Assembly: GCA_024509875.1 (NCBI GenBank)
Contig: JAMPIV010013766.1
Span: forward strand, 374,501-438,500
Length of the DNA stretch: 64,000 bases
Source: Oreohelix idahoensis
Lineage: Eukaryota > Mollusca > Gastropoda > Stylommatophora > Oreohelicidae
Direction of reading: 5' to 3'
In this document: piece after piece, positions 21,723 to 33,988 of the stretch
Layout: every line of letters starts with the position of its first letter
Position numbering within the stretch: position 1 is the first letter of the stretch
Notes under the pieces: generated by a model
Seen by the model: only the letters and a program-made list of their open reading frames with translations
The model's database searches: none
Told to the model about the DNA's origin: nothing
Translations under genes and position numbers: made by a program

Positions 21723-22827
21723 CAGTTTTCCAATTATTTCTTTTTCATGTGCTGTGCTTACTGGCATCAGGGATCTTATGTTGTAACAACTTTTAATGAT
21801 TTCTCATTGCACAATGACTTCTCTTTGGCCATTTTCATTGTTTAAAATCTTTCTATAGGATTTATTCACATTCTTAGTCATCTTTTATGCATGCAGGGCA
21901 AAACTAATCCAATTTTTTGCATCTATGATTTACTGATTAGGGTCCAAGTAACCACACAGGAGCTATTATTATTATTTATGCAAAAATACAACTTCACTGA
22001 AAAACTATTTTAAGCTTATGTAAGATTAGATAAATTGCTCTTAGTTTATTTAAATGTTAATTTTATGATCTGGCAAAAGTTTCTGATGTATTCAGCATCA
22101 AGCTTTATGTGAAATAGCAGGTTCAACCAGGTCAACATCAATGGGAGCTCTAGAGGTGGCTTTAGGAGTTCTTCCCTTAGAATTCAGAGAAAGGAGTTAA
22201 GACTAAATTACATGAACATTATGTTAGACAAGTCTCACCCAGCATATACAGCTTTTATCAAATGTCAACTAGCAACTCGGGTCAATCCAATGAATACCAA
22301 TAGACACCCAACAGGATGGTAGTGTACGGAGGAACTTGTCCACCTGGGTACTTTAATTACATCAATTAATAACAGTTGTGAATACAAGCAAGTGGTTCCA
22401 CCCTGGGAGGTCAAGAACCCAGACACAGACAACCACCTTGCAGAAATACTTAAGAAAGCAAATAATATCGAAAACATAGCCAAAATATATATACAACAAA
22501 TATCAAAGGACAGCATTACAGTACACACAAATGGATCCAAGGGAGAAGATTACAAATTAGAGATAGGAATATATATTCTAATATGGAAAATGGCAAAATG
22601 ATTTAGTATCACAGTATATACATCCATTTTCACCGCAGATATGATAGCAATACTAAAAGGGCTAGAAATATTCTCTAATAACCCTCCCAAGAAAATAACA
22701 ATTTTAACAGACTCACTTTCATCAATTTAAACACTAAGAAACTTACGAGAATGCAGTAGACCTGATATAGCAGAGGAGATATTTCTCACTACTATATACT
22801 TATATTCCAGAGGATGTTCAGTCTTAA

Positions 22828-23745
22828 AACCTTTAGCATGCTGCGGGCGCAATGTGCGCAACATTGCGCCGAACGTAACCTATGTTCTCCACACTGGAGG
22901 CGCAATGTGGCGCCTTGCGGCTATCATCGTTTTTAGCATTAGGACTTGTGTACACGTGATTTCAGCCCCGGATGTTAAGTTCTAATGTTATTTGCAAGAG
23001 AGTTAACTTCCGTTTCCGATCTTAAAAAAGTGATGGCTGTATCCGCATTTATTTTTTGTAAATTTTAAAAATCGAAATGAATCGGCATCAACACGCGGCC
23101 ATTTTCGCTCTAATTTTATTGGATTCTGACGCCATGATGTGGGGATGAGATTTTTGTCTTTATAAGCGCTGATATCGATTCTCAGAATATGTTTGATGGC
23201 TGAGATGGAAACGAAAGTAGAATGGCATTGCTAGTATGTATAATATTAGGGGTTAGGACTAGGAAAATCGGAAAGGTTTAGAATTTCGGCCGAATGTCAC
23301 TGCTGACGCGAGCGTTTGTTGCTCTGCTACTGATGATGGGTGTAACGAAAAGATCGTCATTTGATTTGTATTGGTCTGTTGGTCAAATGACTTTCATTGA
23401 GATGCAAGGGATATGGACTCTTCGTGTGTTGGTTATTTTTTAAAAATTTTTTTTAAATTTTAAAATTTAAAAAAAATTATTTTTTATTATTTTAATTTTT
23501 TTTTTCGTTTTTTTTCATCTTTCCTTTCCTCTCTTCCTATCACATCTAACATGTACACAAACAAATTTTATATCATCAGATTCACCATTCATTTATTTAT
23601 ATAAATTCCAAAAATGATAGCAATTGACCAAGAAACACAAAAACTATAGACATTACAAGTCACCCACTATAAAAACGGGACGCTGTGAAAAAGAATGCAG
23701 TGGTTGGGCAAGTTTTCTGAATTTTTATGCAGCGTGCTAAAGGTT
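22828..23745. mobile_element. piggyBac-like non-autonomous element (MITE)
   Basis: 918 bp with 17-bp terminal inverted repeats AACCTTTAGCAYGCTGC (one mismatch), next to TTAA at 22824-22827. The undisturbed relative at 28.77 kb (minus) reads cttaatcgcttgg across the site, so the insertion is exact to within one base. CCTTT ends at a TTAA target suggest piggyBac. The right-hand TTAA is lost or was never there, so other superfamilies are possible. No transposase frame. Confidence 0.75.
22846..22870. repeat. Subterminal perfect hairpin in the MITE
   Basis: ggcgcaatgt, five-base loop, acattgcgcc. The same 10-mer recurs directly at 22899-22908. Confidence 0.85.
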
Positions 23746-24751
23746 CGCTTGTATACCTTCACATGTTGGCATACAGGGAAGTGAAAAAGGAGATAAATAA
23801 GCCAAGAAAGGTAGATCTGATAAAAATCTAATAAATGTAGGGATGAGTAAATCAGAGAGTGAAAGCTTAATTAAAGAAATAATAATAGATGAATGGAAAG
23901 CAGAGTGGGATACAAATCTGAAAGGAAGACATGCATATAAGATGTTCAAGGCGTCAACAAGAAAATGTCAGATATCTAGGGAATTGAAAGCTCTCAGTAA
24001 TAAGCAACTTCTCAGACTACAGCTGGGAAAAAGCTATTTCAGAATAGAAGAACCTTACTGTGCAGGATGTCTTCACAACAACAATATAGAACATTTCTTG
24101 TTAAAATGTAAGAGGTATGAACGAATGAGAATTCCAATATTAGATTATTTGCAGGCACCAAATTTACCTTTAAATATAGAAGAGGTGTTGAGAATAGACA
24201 GATCTAGTGAACTGCATAATATAGTCAAACAGTATTTAACAAGAACAAAAGTTAATATATAGTAATTAGGGAGATGATGCTGTTCTTACAATACATATGA
24301 ATTTTGAGAGGTGAAAGTCAATTAAATATCTAATTAAACACACTAGGTCTTTACACCTCTCCCCCTATTTATTATTTTTGTTTGGTGTTTTTTCTTTGCC
24401 TTTTATTTTGGGTGTGTTTTATCTCTTTTTTGTTTTTGTTTGCTTTAGTTTTGGTTTGGTTTTTTTTACATGCACGCAAAATTGGTATTTTTGATTTGCC
24501 TTATTTACAATGATTTACAGGAGATGTGATGTCACTTTCATGTATCAGCAATTATTCATATCATTCGGAATTTAAAACAATATATTTTCTAATTATAACC
24601 AATCAGAGGTTGAACGGGATATTTCTCATCATCAATTTAAAAAAAAAACTCTAATGATCAGTTACCTCATTGAATGGATTATGTTGTCACTGGTTTTTTT
24701 ATCGACTATAATAGAATTATTACATTTGAATGCACAAAGAAGAAAACTTAC

Positions 24752-24901
24752 AGTACATCGGTGTGGCTTTTCACCCGTGTGCCGCCGCATATGAACAACT
24801 AACATATACTGGGCCTTGAATGGTTTTTCTTCCCTGCTGCAATCCTGCCACCTACATACAAATGATTTTTTATTGGACTGGATGTGATCTTGGTTAATAT
24901 G
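24752..24901 (-). CDS. gli: gli exon 9 of the window, zinc fingers 1-2
   Basis: Acceptor tctgcttccccag, donor TGTACT|GTAAGT; exactly 50 codons in phase 0. It begins HINQDHI (histidines of finger 1), contains finger 2 (FVCRWQDC with HMRRH) and ends TGEKPHRCT, with the first cysteine of finger 3. In GLI proteins finger 1 packs against finger 2 and does not contact DNA. Confidence 0.97.
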
Positions 24902-25020
24902 CTGGGGAAGCAGAAACATATATCTGGAGATTAATGCAGTACAACAGCGTAAAACACATGACCAAAAATCACACTAACTTCTGGAAATTTCCAGTAAACT
25001 ATCATTGAACAATAGCTAAT

Positions 25021-25180
25021 ACTCTCCGAAGACGGCAAGTATCTGCCTGAATGGCGAGAGGACACCTGTCAGCGTACAGGGAAAATAGGATACTCATGTA
25101 AAATCAGTCTCAGGTTAGACATACTAACCTGAGATTTTGCCTCGAGTAATAGCGGGCGTACGTTTAAAAAAAAAACAAAA
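25021..25180 (+). mobile_element. SINE family S3, 5'-truncated copy
   Basis: Matches 60745-60904: gaatggcgagaggacacctg, the inverted repeat ctcaggttag/ctaacctgag and an A-rich tail. Confidence 0.8.
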
Positions 25181-25489
25181 AAACTAATAAATAGAAAAGA
25201 AAAACTACAGTGGTAATTTTCTTCTTTGCTTCAAAATTAAGCTTTTCAACTTTTCAACTTGCCAAATCCTAATGTAGCAAATTAACAGTTGATTTTATTC
25301 ATGTTTTACCTTTCCTGCTTTTCTATGAGCAAAAGGGCAATAGTGCAGTTGGTTCCTCATGGGAAGATTGCACCACACAGTGTTTCATGTGCTCTTGCTG
25401 TAGTGGTTTCTGTAGCATATATTCTATGTTTTACACACATGCTTGCACACACAGAGAAGACAGACAGAACAGAAGAACTGATTCTTGTC

Positions 25490-26475
25490 ATCAGTTCTAC
25501 CAATGTAGAACTGATGAAGTTCTACCAATGTAGAACTGATGACAAGAATCAGATAAGTACCAGTGAAAGAAGGAATGAGAAGAAGATTCTGGCGATGGAT
25601 TAGATACACACTGAAGAAACCTACTGATAGGATCTACCTCCATAGAAGCAGCCTTTACCTGTGCACATCTCATCCATATGTTATCTTTCTTTTCCTCTCC
25701 CACTCACTTCCGCATACAAGTTATTTTTCTATGTGAATATTTTTTTAAAATCATTGCTACGTAGTTTATTACATGATGTTATGTATGTGAGAACGTAGTG
25801 TTACTACTACTGTGTTTGTGGGAACGTAGCTGTATACACTGTACTTTTGAAATATGTAACGTTTTAGTTTGTCTAAAATATGAAGAGTATATGAGAATGA
25901 TATACCCTTTTCTTAATTTTTTTTTTTTAACTACTGGAAGATTTTTTCTCCCTGTTTTTCTGCTACAGAAGTGTGTAAAAAGGTAATGGTTTTTTTTTTC
26001 TAATTTTTTTTTTCATATTGTACGCATATAAGCGAGAATGTGTTTACATATTTTTCATATTGATGATTGACCATTCATGTAAAAATGCAGATAAATTGTG
26101 GACAGTTTGACCGCATGAGTGTGTGTCAGGACTATAAATGTATGCTGTTATAATTTTGCATGCCTTTAATATTAATGGTTAAAGTACGTGTGGGGATGAA
26201 AGAATCCAGTAACCAAGATGAGAGAGAGGAAGGGCAGAATGTTAGATGGGACTGTGTGCCCGATTCTAAACCCGTTGAAAATAAAGTTCGTTTGGTCAGG
26301 CAATACTTGTTCTGGAATCCCCATGGCAACAACAAATGGAGAAGAGAACTGGAGACAGAAATAAAAATGCTGAGGATGGCATGGACAGAACTTGAGTTAA
26401 TAGCGCACAACATGAGAACGTGGCATGTGTTTGTTAAAGTCCTATGCTCCCTAGGGTACAAAAGGTAATAACTGA
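25490..26475 (+). mobile_element. Two L3 LINE 3'-end fragments and intervening DNA
   Basis: 25540-25640 carries gaatgagaagaagattctgg and 26290-26475 carries gaagagaactggagacagaa with the terminal gtaataactgattgatt. The stretch between (25641-26160) shows nothing recognisable apart from T runs. A perfect 11-bp direct repeat around gtagaactgatg occurs at 25504 and 25530. Confidence 0.6.
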
Positions 26476-26634
26476 TTGATTGATTTTGATACACACACAT
26501 ACTGTCATCAGATCTAACCTGCAGAATAAACTAATGAATGTACTCCACAATTAAAGTCTACATGGCCACAGTTTTCATAACACTACTACGGCAAACACAT
26601 TTCATTTGAAAGAAAAGTAAACATTTTGTTCTGG

Positions 26635-26702
26635 ATTGGTTTGGTCTGGTCTGGTCTGGTCTGGTTTGGTTTGGTTTGGTTTGGTCTGGTTTGGTTTGGT
26701 TT
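26635..26702. repeat. GGTTT/GGTCT pentanucleotide microsatellite
   Basis: About 13 units of ggttt or ggtct, joined to a cttctt run that forms the tail of the adjacent family D repeat. Confidence 0.92.
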
Positions 26703-27000
26703 CTTCTTCTTCTTCTTCCTCGTTCGCCCTGAAAAGGACGGTGGTTGCGCTGTGTCTGTTTACAACGTAGCTGTGATATCTGCACCTTTCGGTCGACACA
26801 TCCGACTTCTGCACGGCATTTTTTAGGACCGGGTTTGCCTTCCCATTGCGATCCGTGCTCGCTCAGCCAGCCTGCACTGCTGCAGACTGTTTCCAGGACC
26901 ACCACGTGGAGGTGGAGCACGGTCTTGACCAGCACTGGTTCGCTGGTCCTGACGCAGGCAGTCAAGCTATGAGTCGCTGACTGCGGTCTCTATTGCTGTG
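26703..27000 (-). mobile_element. Dispersed repeat family D, minus copy
   Basis: Reverse complement of 37344-37656 (shared ccaggaccaccacgtggagg, cgctgactgc). It has a GAA-rich 3' tail on the minus strand. No coding evidence; a SINE or short LINE end is likely. Confidence 0.7.
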
Positions 27001-27014
27001 TTTTCTGGTTTGGT

Positions 27015-27463
27015 TTCAAGGATTATCTTCATTGCACACGGACTACTCCATCAGTGCTCCGATCTCCTCCCTTAGATTACACAAGGAGGATCTTAGCACA
27101 GTGCACAAACTCCATAGCATCAGCGAGAATCCCACTGTGTGTATATAGAAATCACACATTCTATAAATATTTTTGTTGTAGGTAGGTTTCTAATTTTAAA
27201 TTTTGCCAAGGCAGCGGCCTGATAGGCCTACTCTTTACGATTTCCAAATGCCGTGGGATTTTTAATGTGCGCAACTTGCACATGGGACCTCCTATTTTTT
27301 CACCCTTTTCCGAGAAGGCTAGCCATCCGATCTCACTACCCACGAGACCAGGGGGGAGTATGACATCATTAGGACCACTGGTTCTGAAAAAAAATTTTCC
27401 ATAAATTATTTTCCCTCAACTGGGAATCAAACCCAGTACCTCTATAACTAGAGGCGGACGCCT
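27015..27463 (-). mobile_element. SINE family S2, minus copy
   Basis: Shares cacacattctataaatattt, gtgcgcaacttgcac and gggacctcctattttttc with 61715-62186, and as a reverse complement with 46345-46833. The tRNA-like head lies at the high-coordinate end (tgggaatcaaaccc as box B complement). Confidence 0.8.
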
Positions 27464-27655
27464 GTTCAGGAAGTCTTGGAAAAGAAGATATTATTGAAAC
27501 TGACAATTAAGGTAGTACAATAAAACAACTGAACATGTTAGATTATTAAGTGCTTCATTCTTGGAACGCTGTGCCTTGCGCACTTGAGCAAAATGTCACA
27601 AGGGGGAAAATAAAAGGGTAGAGTATGTAAAGTCTTGTTCTTAAAAGTCACTTAC

Positions 27656-27801
27656 TTTTACCAGATCATCTTGTGACTCAAATTCTCGATTGCAGTCCAC
27701 CCAATGGCAGTTTGTCTCGATAAAATCTGGCTCTCCTTCCTGGGGTATATGGCTTCCCCTTTCTCCAAAATTATCATCATCATCATCTGGTTCTACTGAT
27801 G
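27656..27801 (-). CDS. gli: gli exon 8 of the window, first half of zinc finger 1
   Basis: Acceptor ttgttcatccag, donor CTGGTAAAA|GTAAGT. An acidic stretch (EPDDDDDNFGE) is followed by ETNCHWVDCNREFESQDDLV. The two cysteines of finger 1 (CHWVDC) are here and its histidines are in exon 9. The ETNCHWxxCxREF motif is diagnostic of GLI finger 1. About 7.3 kb of intron with a whole LINE separates this exon from exon 7. Confidence 0.95.
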
Positions 27802-28247
27802 CTGGATGAACAAAAGTAGATTTGCACATCATGTAGGCATTTCTATGTCCATCTTATTAAAGTTCATTTCATGTTAAATCAGTTTTATAAATAAGTAAAT
27901 AAATAAATAAAGGTAATTAACAGGTATTTTTTATTAAAAATATTAATGAAGAAAAATATCCCGTTCAACCTCTGATGGGTTATAATTAGGATATATATTG
28001 TTTTCAATTCCAAATAATATGAAAAACTGCCGATATGAGAAAGTGGCATCACATTTGTCAAACCATTGTAAATAGGGACAATCACAATTGTGCTTATACA
28101 TTAAATAAATAAATTAAAAAAAAACAAACAAAATCAACTCTGAAGTTCCAGTTATATAACTGACTTTAATAGATATTTAATTGACTTTCATCTGTTAAAA
28201 GTCATAAGCATTGTAATAACAGCATCAGACCTTCACCTTTCCAGCCA

Positions 28248-31200
28248 CTATATATTAACATTTGTTCGTGTTAAATATTGTTTGACTATACTATGCATTT
28301 CCCTAGGTCTGTCTACTCTTAACACCTCTTCTATATTTATAGGTAAATTGGATGCCTGCAAATAATCTAATATTGGTATTCTCATTTGTTCATACCTCTT
28401 ACATTTCAACAAGAAATGTTCTATATTATTGTTTTGAAGACATACTGCACAGTAAGGTTCTTCTATTCTGAAATAGCCTTTTCCCAGCTGTAGTCTGAGA
28501 AGTTTCTTATTACTGGGAATTTTCAATTCCCTAGATATCTGACATTTTCTTGTTGGAGCCTTGAACAACTTCTATGCATGTCTTCCTTTCAGATTTTTAT
28601 CCCACTCTGCTGTCCATTCATCTGTTATTAAATCTTTAATTAAGCTCTTAATCTCTTATTTACTCGTCCCTACATTTATTAAATTTTTATCAGATCTACC
28701 TTTCTTGGCTTCTTTATCTGCCTTTTCATTTCCCTCTATGCCAACATGTGAAGGTATCCAAGCGATTAAGACTGAACATCCTCTGGAATATAAGTATGTA
28801 ATAGCAAGAAATATCTCCTCTGCTATATCAGGTCTACTACATTGTCGTAAGTTTCTAAGTGCTTTAATTGTTGAAAGAGAGTCAGTTAAAACTGCTAGTT
28901 TTTTGGGAGGGTTATTAGAGAATATTTCTAGTGCTTTTAGTATTGCCACCATCTCTGCAGTGAAAATGGATGTATTTTCCGTGACGCTATATTCTTTTGC
29001 CAGTTTCCATATTGGAATATATATTCCTATCCCCAATTTGCCATCCTCTCCCTTGGATCCATCTGTGTACACAGTAAGGCTGTCTTTTGATATTTGTTGT
29101 ATATATTTATTGGCTGTGTTTTTAATATTTTCTATATTATTTTTTTTCTTAAGTATTTCTGCTAGGTGGTAGTTAGTCCATGTGTCTGGTTTCTTGATCT
29201 CCCAGGGTGGAATCACTGGCTTGTATTCACAACTATTAATTGATATAATTAATGTACCCAGATGGACAAATTCCTCCATACACTGTAGGGTATCTAGTGG
29301 TATTCATTGGATTGGCCTGAGTTGTTAGTTGGCATCTGGTAAAAGCTGTATGTGCTGGGTGAGACTTATCTAACATAACTCTGTTCATGTAATTTAGTCT
29401 TAACTCCTGTTTCCGTAATTCCAAGGGTAGAATTCCTAAAGCCACCTCTATAGCTCCCATTGATGTTGATCTGATTGCACCTGCTATTGTACATAAAGCC
29501 TGATGTTGAATTCTGTCTAATTTAATCTTGTTACTGTGTGCAGCAGAGTCATATATTATACTTCCATAATCTATTTTTCCTCTAATAAAAGATTTACAAA
29601 AAGTGAGCATTGTCTTAGTGCTTGCACCCCATCCATTACCTTTCAAATATCTTAATAAGTTAGTCAATCCTCTGCAAGACTCCACTAGTTTATCTATGTG
29701 TTTATTCCAGTTCAGCTGTTGGTCCAATATCATCCCTAGATATCGAGGGGTTTGCACTGTAGTAATGTTTTGCCCTTGGATATTTATGTCTATAATTTTA
29801 TTGTTTACAACCCTACCTTTACTGAAGATCATTCCCAATGTTTTATTTGTATTCAGCTGAAAACCCCATTTTGTCATCCATTTACATACTTTATTTATTT
29901 GCTTCTGTAGATCCTTATATAATTTTGGCAGATGTCTTCCAGTCCTCCATATAGCAACATCATCTGCAAACTGTGACAATTTATTTGTTATATCATTAAA
30001 TTCCTCACCTAAATCATTTACCATTATTGTAAAAACTGAAGGAGACATTACTGATCCTTGGGGTATTCCATTTTGTTGTTTATACAGTTCTGATCCATCA
30101 TTGTTTACCTGAACAATGAAATATCTATCTTGCAGAAAATTCTCTAAATAATTATATATTTTACCGGTTACACCTATCTTCTTCATTTTAAAGAGAGCAC
30201 CATCTATCCAGCATTCATCATAAGCCCTAGCTATATCTAAAAATACTACCACAGTTTTTTCTTTCTTTTGAAATCCTGATTTTACTTCATGTTCCAATTT
30301 AATTATCTGATCCATAGTGCATCTGTTCTTCCTAAATCCTGACTGAGTTTGACTATATAAATTATTTTTTTCCAAATAAAACTTTAATCTTTTATTTACT
30401 ATGGTTTCTAATATTTTACCTAGGTGGGAAGTTAAAGAAATTGGTCTGTATGAACTGGCATCATGGGCATCTTTTTCTGTTTTTAGTCTTGGAATTACTG
30501 CTGTTTTCCATGTTTTGGGAATTTTTCCTGTATTCCAAATTTTGTTAAAAAGGGATGTTATAATTTCTATGATACTTTTTGGTATGTGTTTCAAGATTTC
30601 ATAGCTCAAGATGTCATGCCCTGCTGATGTATTTGTTTTGTCCTTTATTGTATTTTCAACTTCTTCCATTGTAATATCTGCATTTAAATTTTCAGTATTA
30701 TGAGGTACTTCTTTACTGAGTTTTTTAAGAAGTGTTGCTCTTCTGTTGACTTCAGCCTGTCCTAGATTTTCCTTAGAACTAACTCTATGGTAGTACCTGG
30801 CCAGCACCTCTGCTTTCTGCCAGTCAGTCTCTGCCCTTTCATGTCTTTTTATATGAGGTATTATCATATGTTTAGTTCTGCCTTTAATGGCTTTTAACTT
30901 ATTCCACACATCTGTTGTAGAGTTATTTGTAGGGTTCAGTGTTTGGCAGAAAATTCTCCAATGATTTTCTTTTGCCTTAAGTATTATTCTGTTTGATTCA
31001 TTTCTTATGTTCTTATAAACATCTAAATTATCTTCAGATCTATGCTTTCTATATTCTTGTAGAGCTTGTTTTCTTTGTTTTTGAATTTCTGTACATCTAA
31101 CTGTCCACCATGGTACTGGGTTTTTGTTCCAATGTTCATTCTTTTTTGTTTCCTTAATGCGGTGTGGAATTATGTGTTCTGGCATATATGCACTTGGTAT

Positions 31201-32019
31201 ATGTTTAACAGCTATTAGCAATATTTCTTTTGTGAGATTATCTGCAAATACATCTATATTTTCATTTTCTATATTATTCATTTTTATCTCTTCCGTTTCT
31301 ACCTGAAAAGCTACCCAATTAGCTTTATTATAGTAAAATTTCGGTTTTTCTACCAGTTTGTTAGGTTTGTAATTATCTTTTAGTGTTATTTCAATGGGTA
31401 AATGATCCGAATTTGTATCTCCAATAACTTCCCATTTTGCATTAGCAAGATTTGGTGTTACAATGCTTATATCAATGGCTGTGCCTTGCTGATTTGCACA
31501 AGGGTTAATTCTTGTTACTGATCCATCATTCAGTATTATTAGTTCATTGTTTTCAATGAAGTCCAACAGTAGTTTCCCTGATTTGTCTATTATATTGCCT
31601 CCCCAAGCTGTATGATGAGCATTGAAATCTCCGACTATGATAGTTCTGTTGTTTATTCTTTTATTCACGTCTGAGATATCTCTTTCGTTTATGTTTCCAC
31701 TTGAACAGTAAAGGTTAACTATTTTAATTTCTTCTAACTCAGTAGACACTGTTATAGTTATTCCTTCAAAATTTTATGTTCTAAATGATTCCCAGTCAGT
31801 TATTATATTTGTTTTATTAACTAGAAATGCCACACCTCCTCCTTTTTTGAGTTTCTGTCCATCATTTTGAAAGACTTTATATTCAGGGATGGTAAAACGT
31901 TGACTCGGATTAAGATTAGTCTCTTGTTTAAACATGCCTATTAATGCTGGTATATATATATATATATTTTTGGCACTTCTGCAATTCCACTGTATTATTC
32001 TAATGTTCTGTACATCCAT
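28248..32019 (-). pseudogene. ORF2: endonuclease-RT-RNase H, broken
   Basis: Starts MDVQNIRIIQWNCRSAKN (apurinic-like endonuclease), with QET, GDFNAHHTAWGG and SDHLPIE downstream. The stretch between NCRS and QET is shortened beside a TA microsatellite. An in-frame TAA at 31774-31776 breaks the endonuclease. The 837-codon frame 29236-31749 carries the RT with PQGSVMSP and FADD (29959-29970 complement). A frame change near 29240-29280 precedes RNase H (YTDGSK, TAEM, TDSLSTI, PSHVGIEGNEKAD). Further stops at about 28656 and 28569 precede CAVCLQNNNIEHFLLKC. The domains identify the family; this copy cannot make the full protein. Confidence 0.88.
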
Positions 32020-32163
32020 TATTTAATTGTTAAGTTTATTATAAATAGTGTTGTACTCTTTTACTCTGAGAAGTGTATAATATATTTATTTATTTGTTAA
32101 CAACAAAGTCTCCTAGATTTTCAGTTTCTCTGTTAAAGTGAGTTTGTAGTTCACTTTGAAGAT

Positions 32164-33544
32164 TCAGCATAAAGCTTTCACAATGTTTGATACAGAATGA
32201 ATAAGTTTTTGACAATCTGTCATTTTTTCATTCCACATTTCTTCTTGTTGGTTTTTATCTGTTCGTTTTTGCTCACTCATTATGAGTTGTCTTTCTGACT
32301 CAATCTTTTTCAGTAAATCTTCATTCTCTTCTTTGAGTTCTGCTAATTTAGCCACATCTTTAGCTACTTAAAGCTGTATTTTTCTCATGGTTTTTAAGAT
32401 TTCTTCTGCTTTTCTCACTGTATCTTCTGTTATCGATGATTTGATTATTTCACTTTCTTCTGGTCAGTATTTTTTGGACTTTATTTTCCTTTTGGGTTAT
32501 TTTAGCATTTCTGGTTCTGACTGTGATTTCTCTTGGTGACGGAGTTGTAGATGTAGCGACTGATGATTGATGTTGTTGTAGGGCTACTTTAAATGGTGTG
32601 TTAGTACTGACTGAGTTTATTAGAGCTAGTTTTGTTTGTTGGTAATGTGAACATCCTAGGAAACATGCACTGTGGTTTCCTAGACAATTTGCACATTTTC
32701 TGTTTATATTTCTTGTACTGTAATCTTTATCATCTTCTACTAATTTGCAGTGATCATAGGTGTGGTCCCCTGCACAATATCGACATTTAGGCTTACTTCT
32801 ACATGTTCTTTTGGTGTGGCCAAATTTCTGGCAGTTTGAGCACTGAATGATTGGTGGTATGTAAGCTTCTGTTTTGATTTTAGTACTGCCACTGGGATTT
32901 CTCATCCTTCTAATGTAACTATTATTACATTTGAAATTCCTAATCGTAGTGATATCCTTTCCAGTTTAAGAATCCTATATTTTGGATTTTCTGTTTGTAG
33001 TCTAGTTCTTATTTCTTCCTCTGGAACTGTTACAGGTATTCCTTTAATTATACATTTCCTGGTTTCTTTGACTAATTCTAGCCTAGCTTTAATGCTGTGT
33101 GCCAATTCCATTTGAACAGGACTTACTTCAATTTGTTTTAAGCTTTTGATTTTTCAATCTATAACTCTCTAGGACATTGATGATCTTACTGTCTGGTAAT
33201 GCTCTAATACTTACCCCTTTGCCACTGATTTGGAAAATCCTTAACCTTGGGAGGTTTTGTTCAACTTTATGAGTAGGCCTATTGATTTGTTGGTCTTTCA
33301 TATGGTTCTCAACACCATTATTCTTTGAATCAATGTTCAGATTATTGGTTTTCTCTATCAATTTACTCTGACATCTTCCTTTTTTCTTAATTGTTTCCTT
33401 TGAAGCTTGTATCTTGCATCCTTCCTTTTCTCTATTTGTATTCCAGATTTTCCCTTGATCATCATTCTGTGAGTCAGCTTGTACTATTTCAGCCCATGAT
33501 TTTCTGGAGATACTACCTGTTTTCAATCTTGTAAGAGCCGGCAT
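32164..33544 (-). pseudogene. ORF1: gag-like protein with three zinc knuckles, broken
   Basis: Begins MPALTRLKTGSISRKSWAEI, then a basic region, an RNA-binding-like segment in a second frame (33111-32902), three cysteine knuckles (CSNCQKFGHTKRTC, CRYCAGDHTYDHC, CANCLGNHSACFLGC) in the frame 32905-32450, and a coiled coil (32355-32164). At least three frame changes. The protein would coat the element RNA. Confidence 0.8.
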
Positions 33545-33871
33545 GTCTTCTAGAATAATATTTCTTATTTAACTTTAAATATAAAGTATAATATTTAGTA
33601 GTTTTGTAAGTAACGAAAATTCTAAATTCAAAAATGGCGCCTTTGACGTTCAAAACATGGAAAGTCACGGATGCAAAAGTAATTATAAAATTAAAACTAA
33701 GTGTTAACCCATCTTAATTATTCAATATTCTTATGAAAAACAAAAATAATAATAATTCTTAAAGAATTTAAACAAACAAATTAACTTCCATGCAGAAAGC
33801 TTTTGCACGATAGAAATAGAATCACAAGGAAAACAACAATGGAACCGCCATCATTGATCACCAGAATGCGC

Positions 33872-33988
33872 TAATTAATAGGTACTCATTGGACATAAAA
33901 ATGCATCGTTTGGTTCCCGATAATGCCTATCACTTGTATTTTCTTTTCTGTTGTCTGGTGTTATCCTTTAACAAGTACCTATTAATTA
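33872..33988. mobile_element. Short inverted-repeat element (MITE-like)
   Basis: 117 bp bounded by perfect 15-bp inverted repeats TAATTAATAGGTACT. A further near copy, taattaacaggta, lies at 27914 in inverted orientation, so the same end brackets the LINE. Superfamily unknown; chance in AT-rich DNA is less likely for 15 bp. Confidence 0.5.

Larger units (their letters stand above)
22090..24650 (+). mobile_element. 5'-truncated I/Nimb-like LINE, interrupted by a MITE
   Basis: It aligns with the end of ORF2 and the 3' region of the minus-strand element at 27.9-33.6 kb: the end of the RT C-terminal region (IQHQALCEIAG), an RNase H region broken by stops, the CCHC-like end (CAGCLHNNNIEHFLLKC) in the frame 23843-24262, and the 3' terminus agaggttgaacgggatattt before an A run. 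Truncated at the 5' side and non-functional. A 0.9-kb inverted-repeat element is inserted at 22828-23745. Confidence 0.85.
27890..33600 (-). mobile_element. I/Nimb-like non-LTR retrotransposon, decayed
   Basis: Two-ORF element on the same strand as gli, inside the intron between exons 7 and 8. ORF1 (32164-33544) has three CCHC-type knuckles; ORF2 (28248-32019) has endonuclease, RT, RNase H and a C-terminal CCHC-like motif. This domain set fits the I group; Nimb elements are common in molluscs. Both ORFs carry stops and frame changes. The 3' terminus carries tcagaggttgaacgggatat, shared with 24.6 kb and, in part, 42.3 kb. The 5' boundary is approximate. Confidence 0.85.

Noticed and set aside
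26602..26965. 70-135-codon frames with TKPNQTKPDQ repeats
   Set aside because: Translation of the GGTTT/GGTCT microsatellite and family D repeat.
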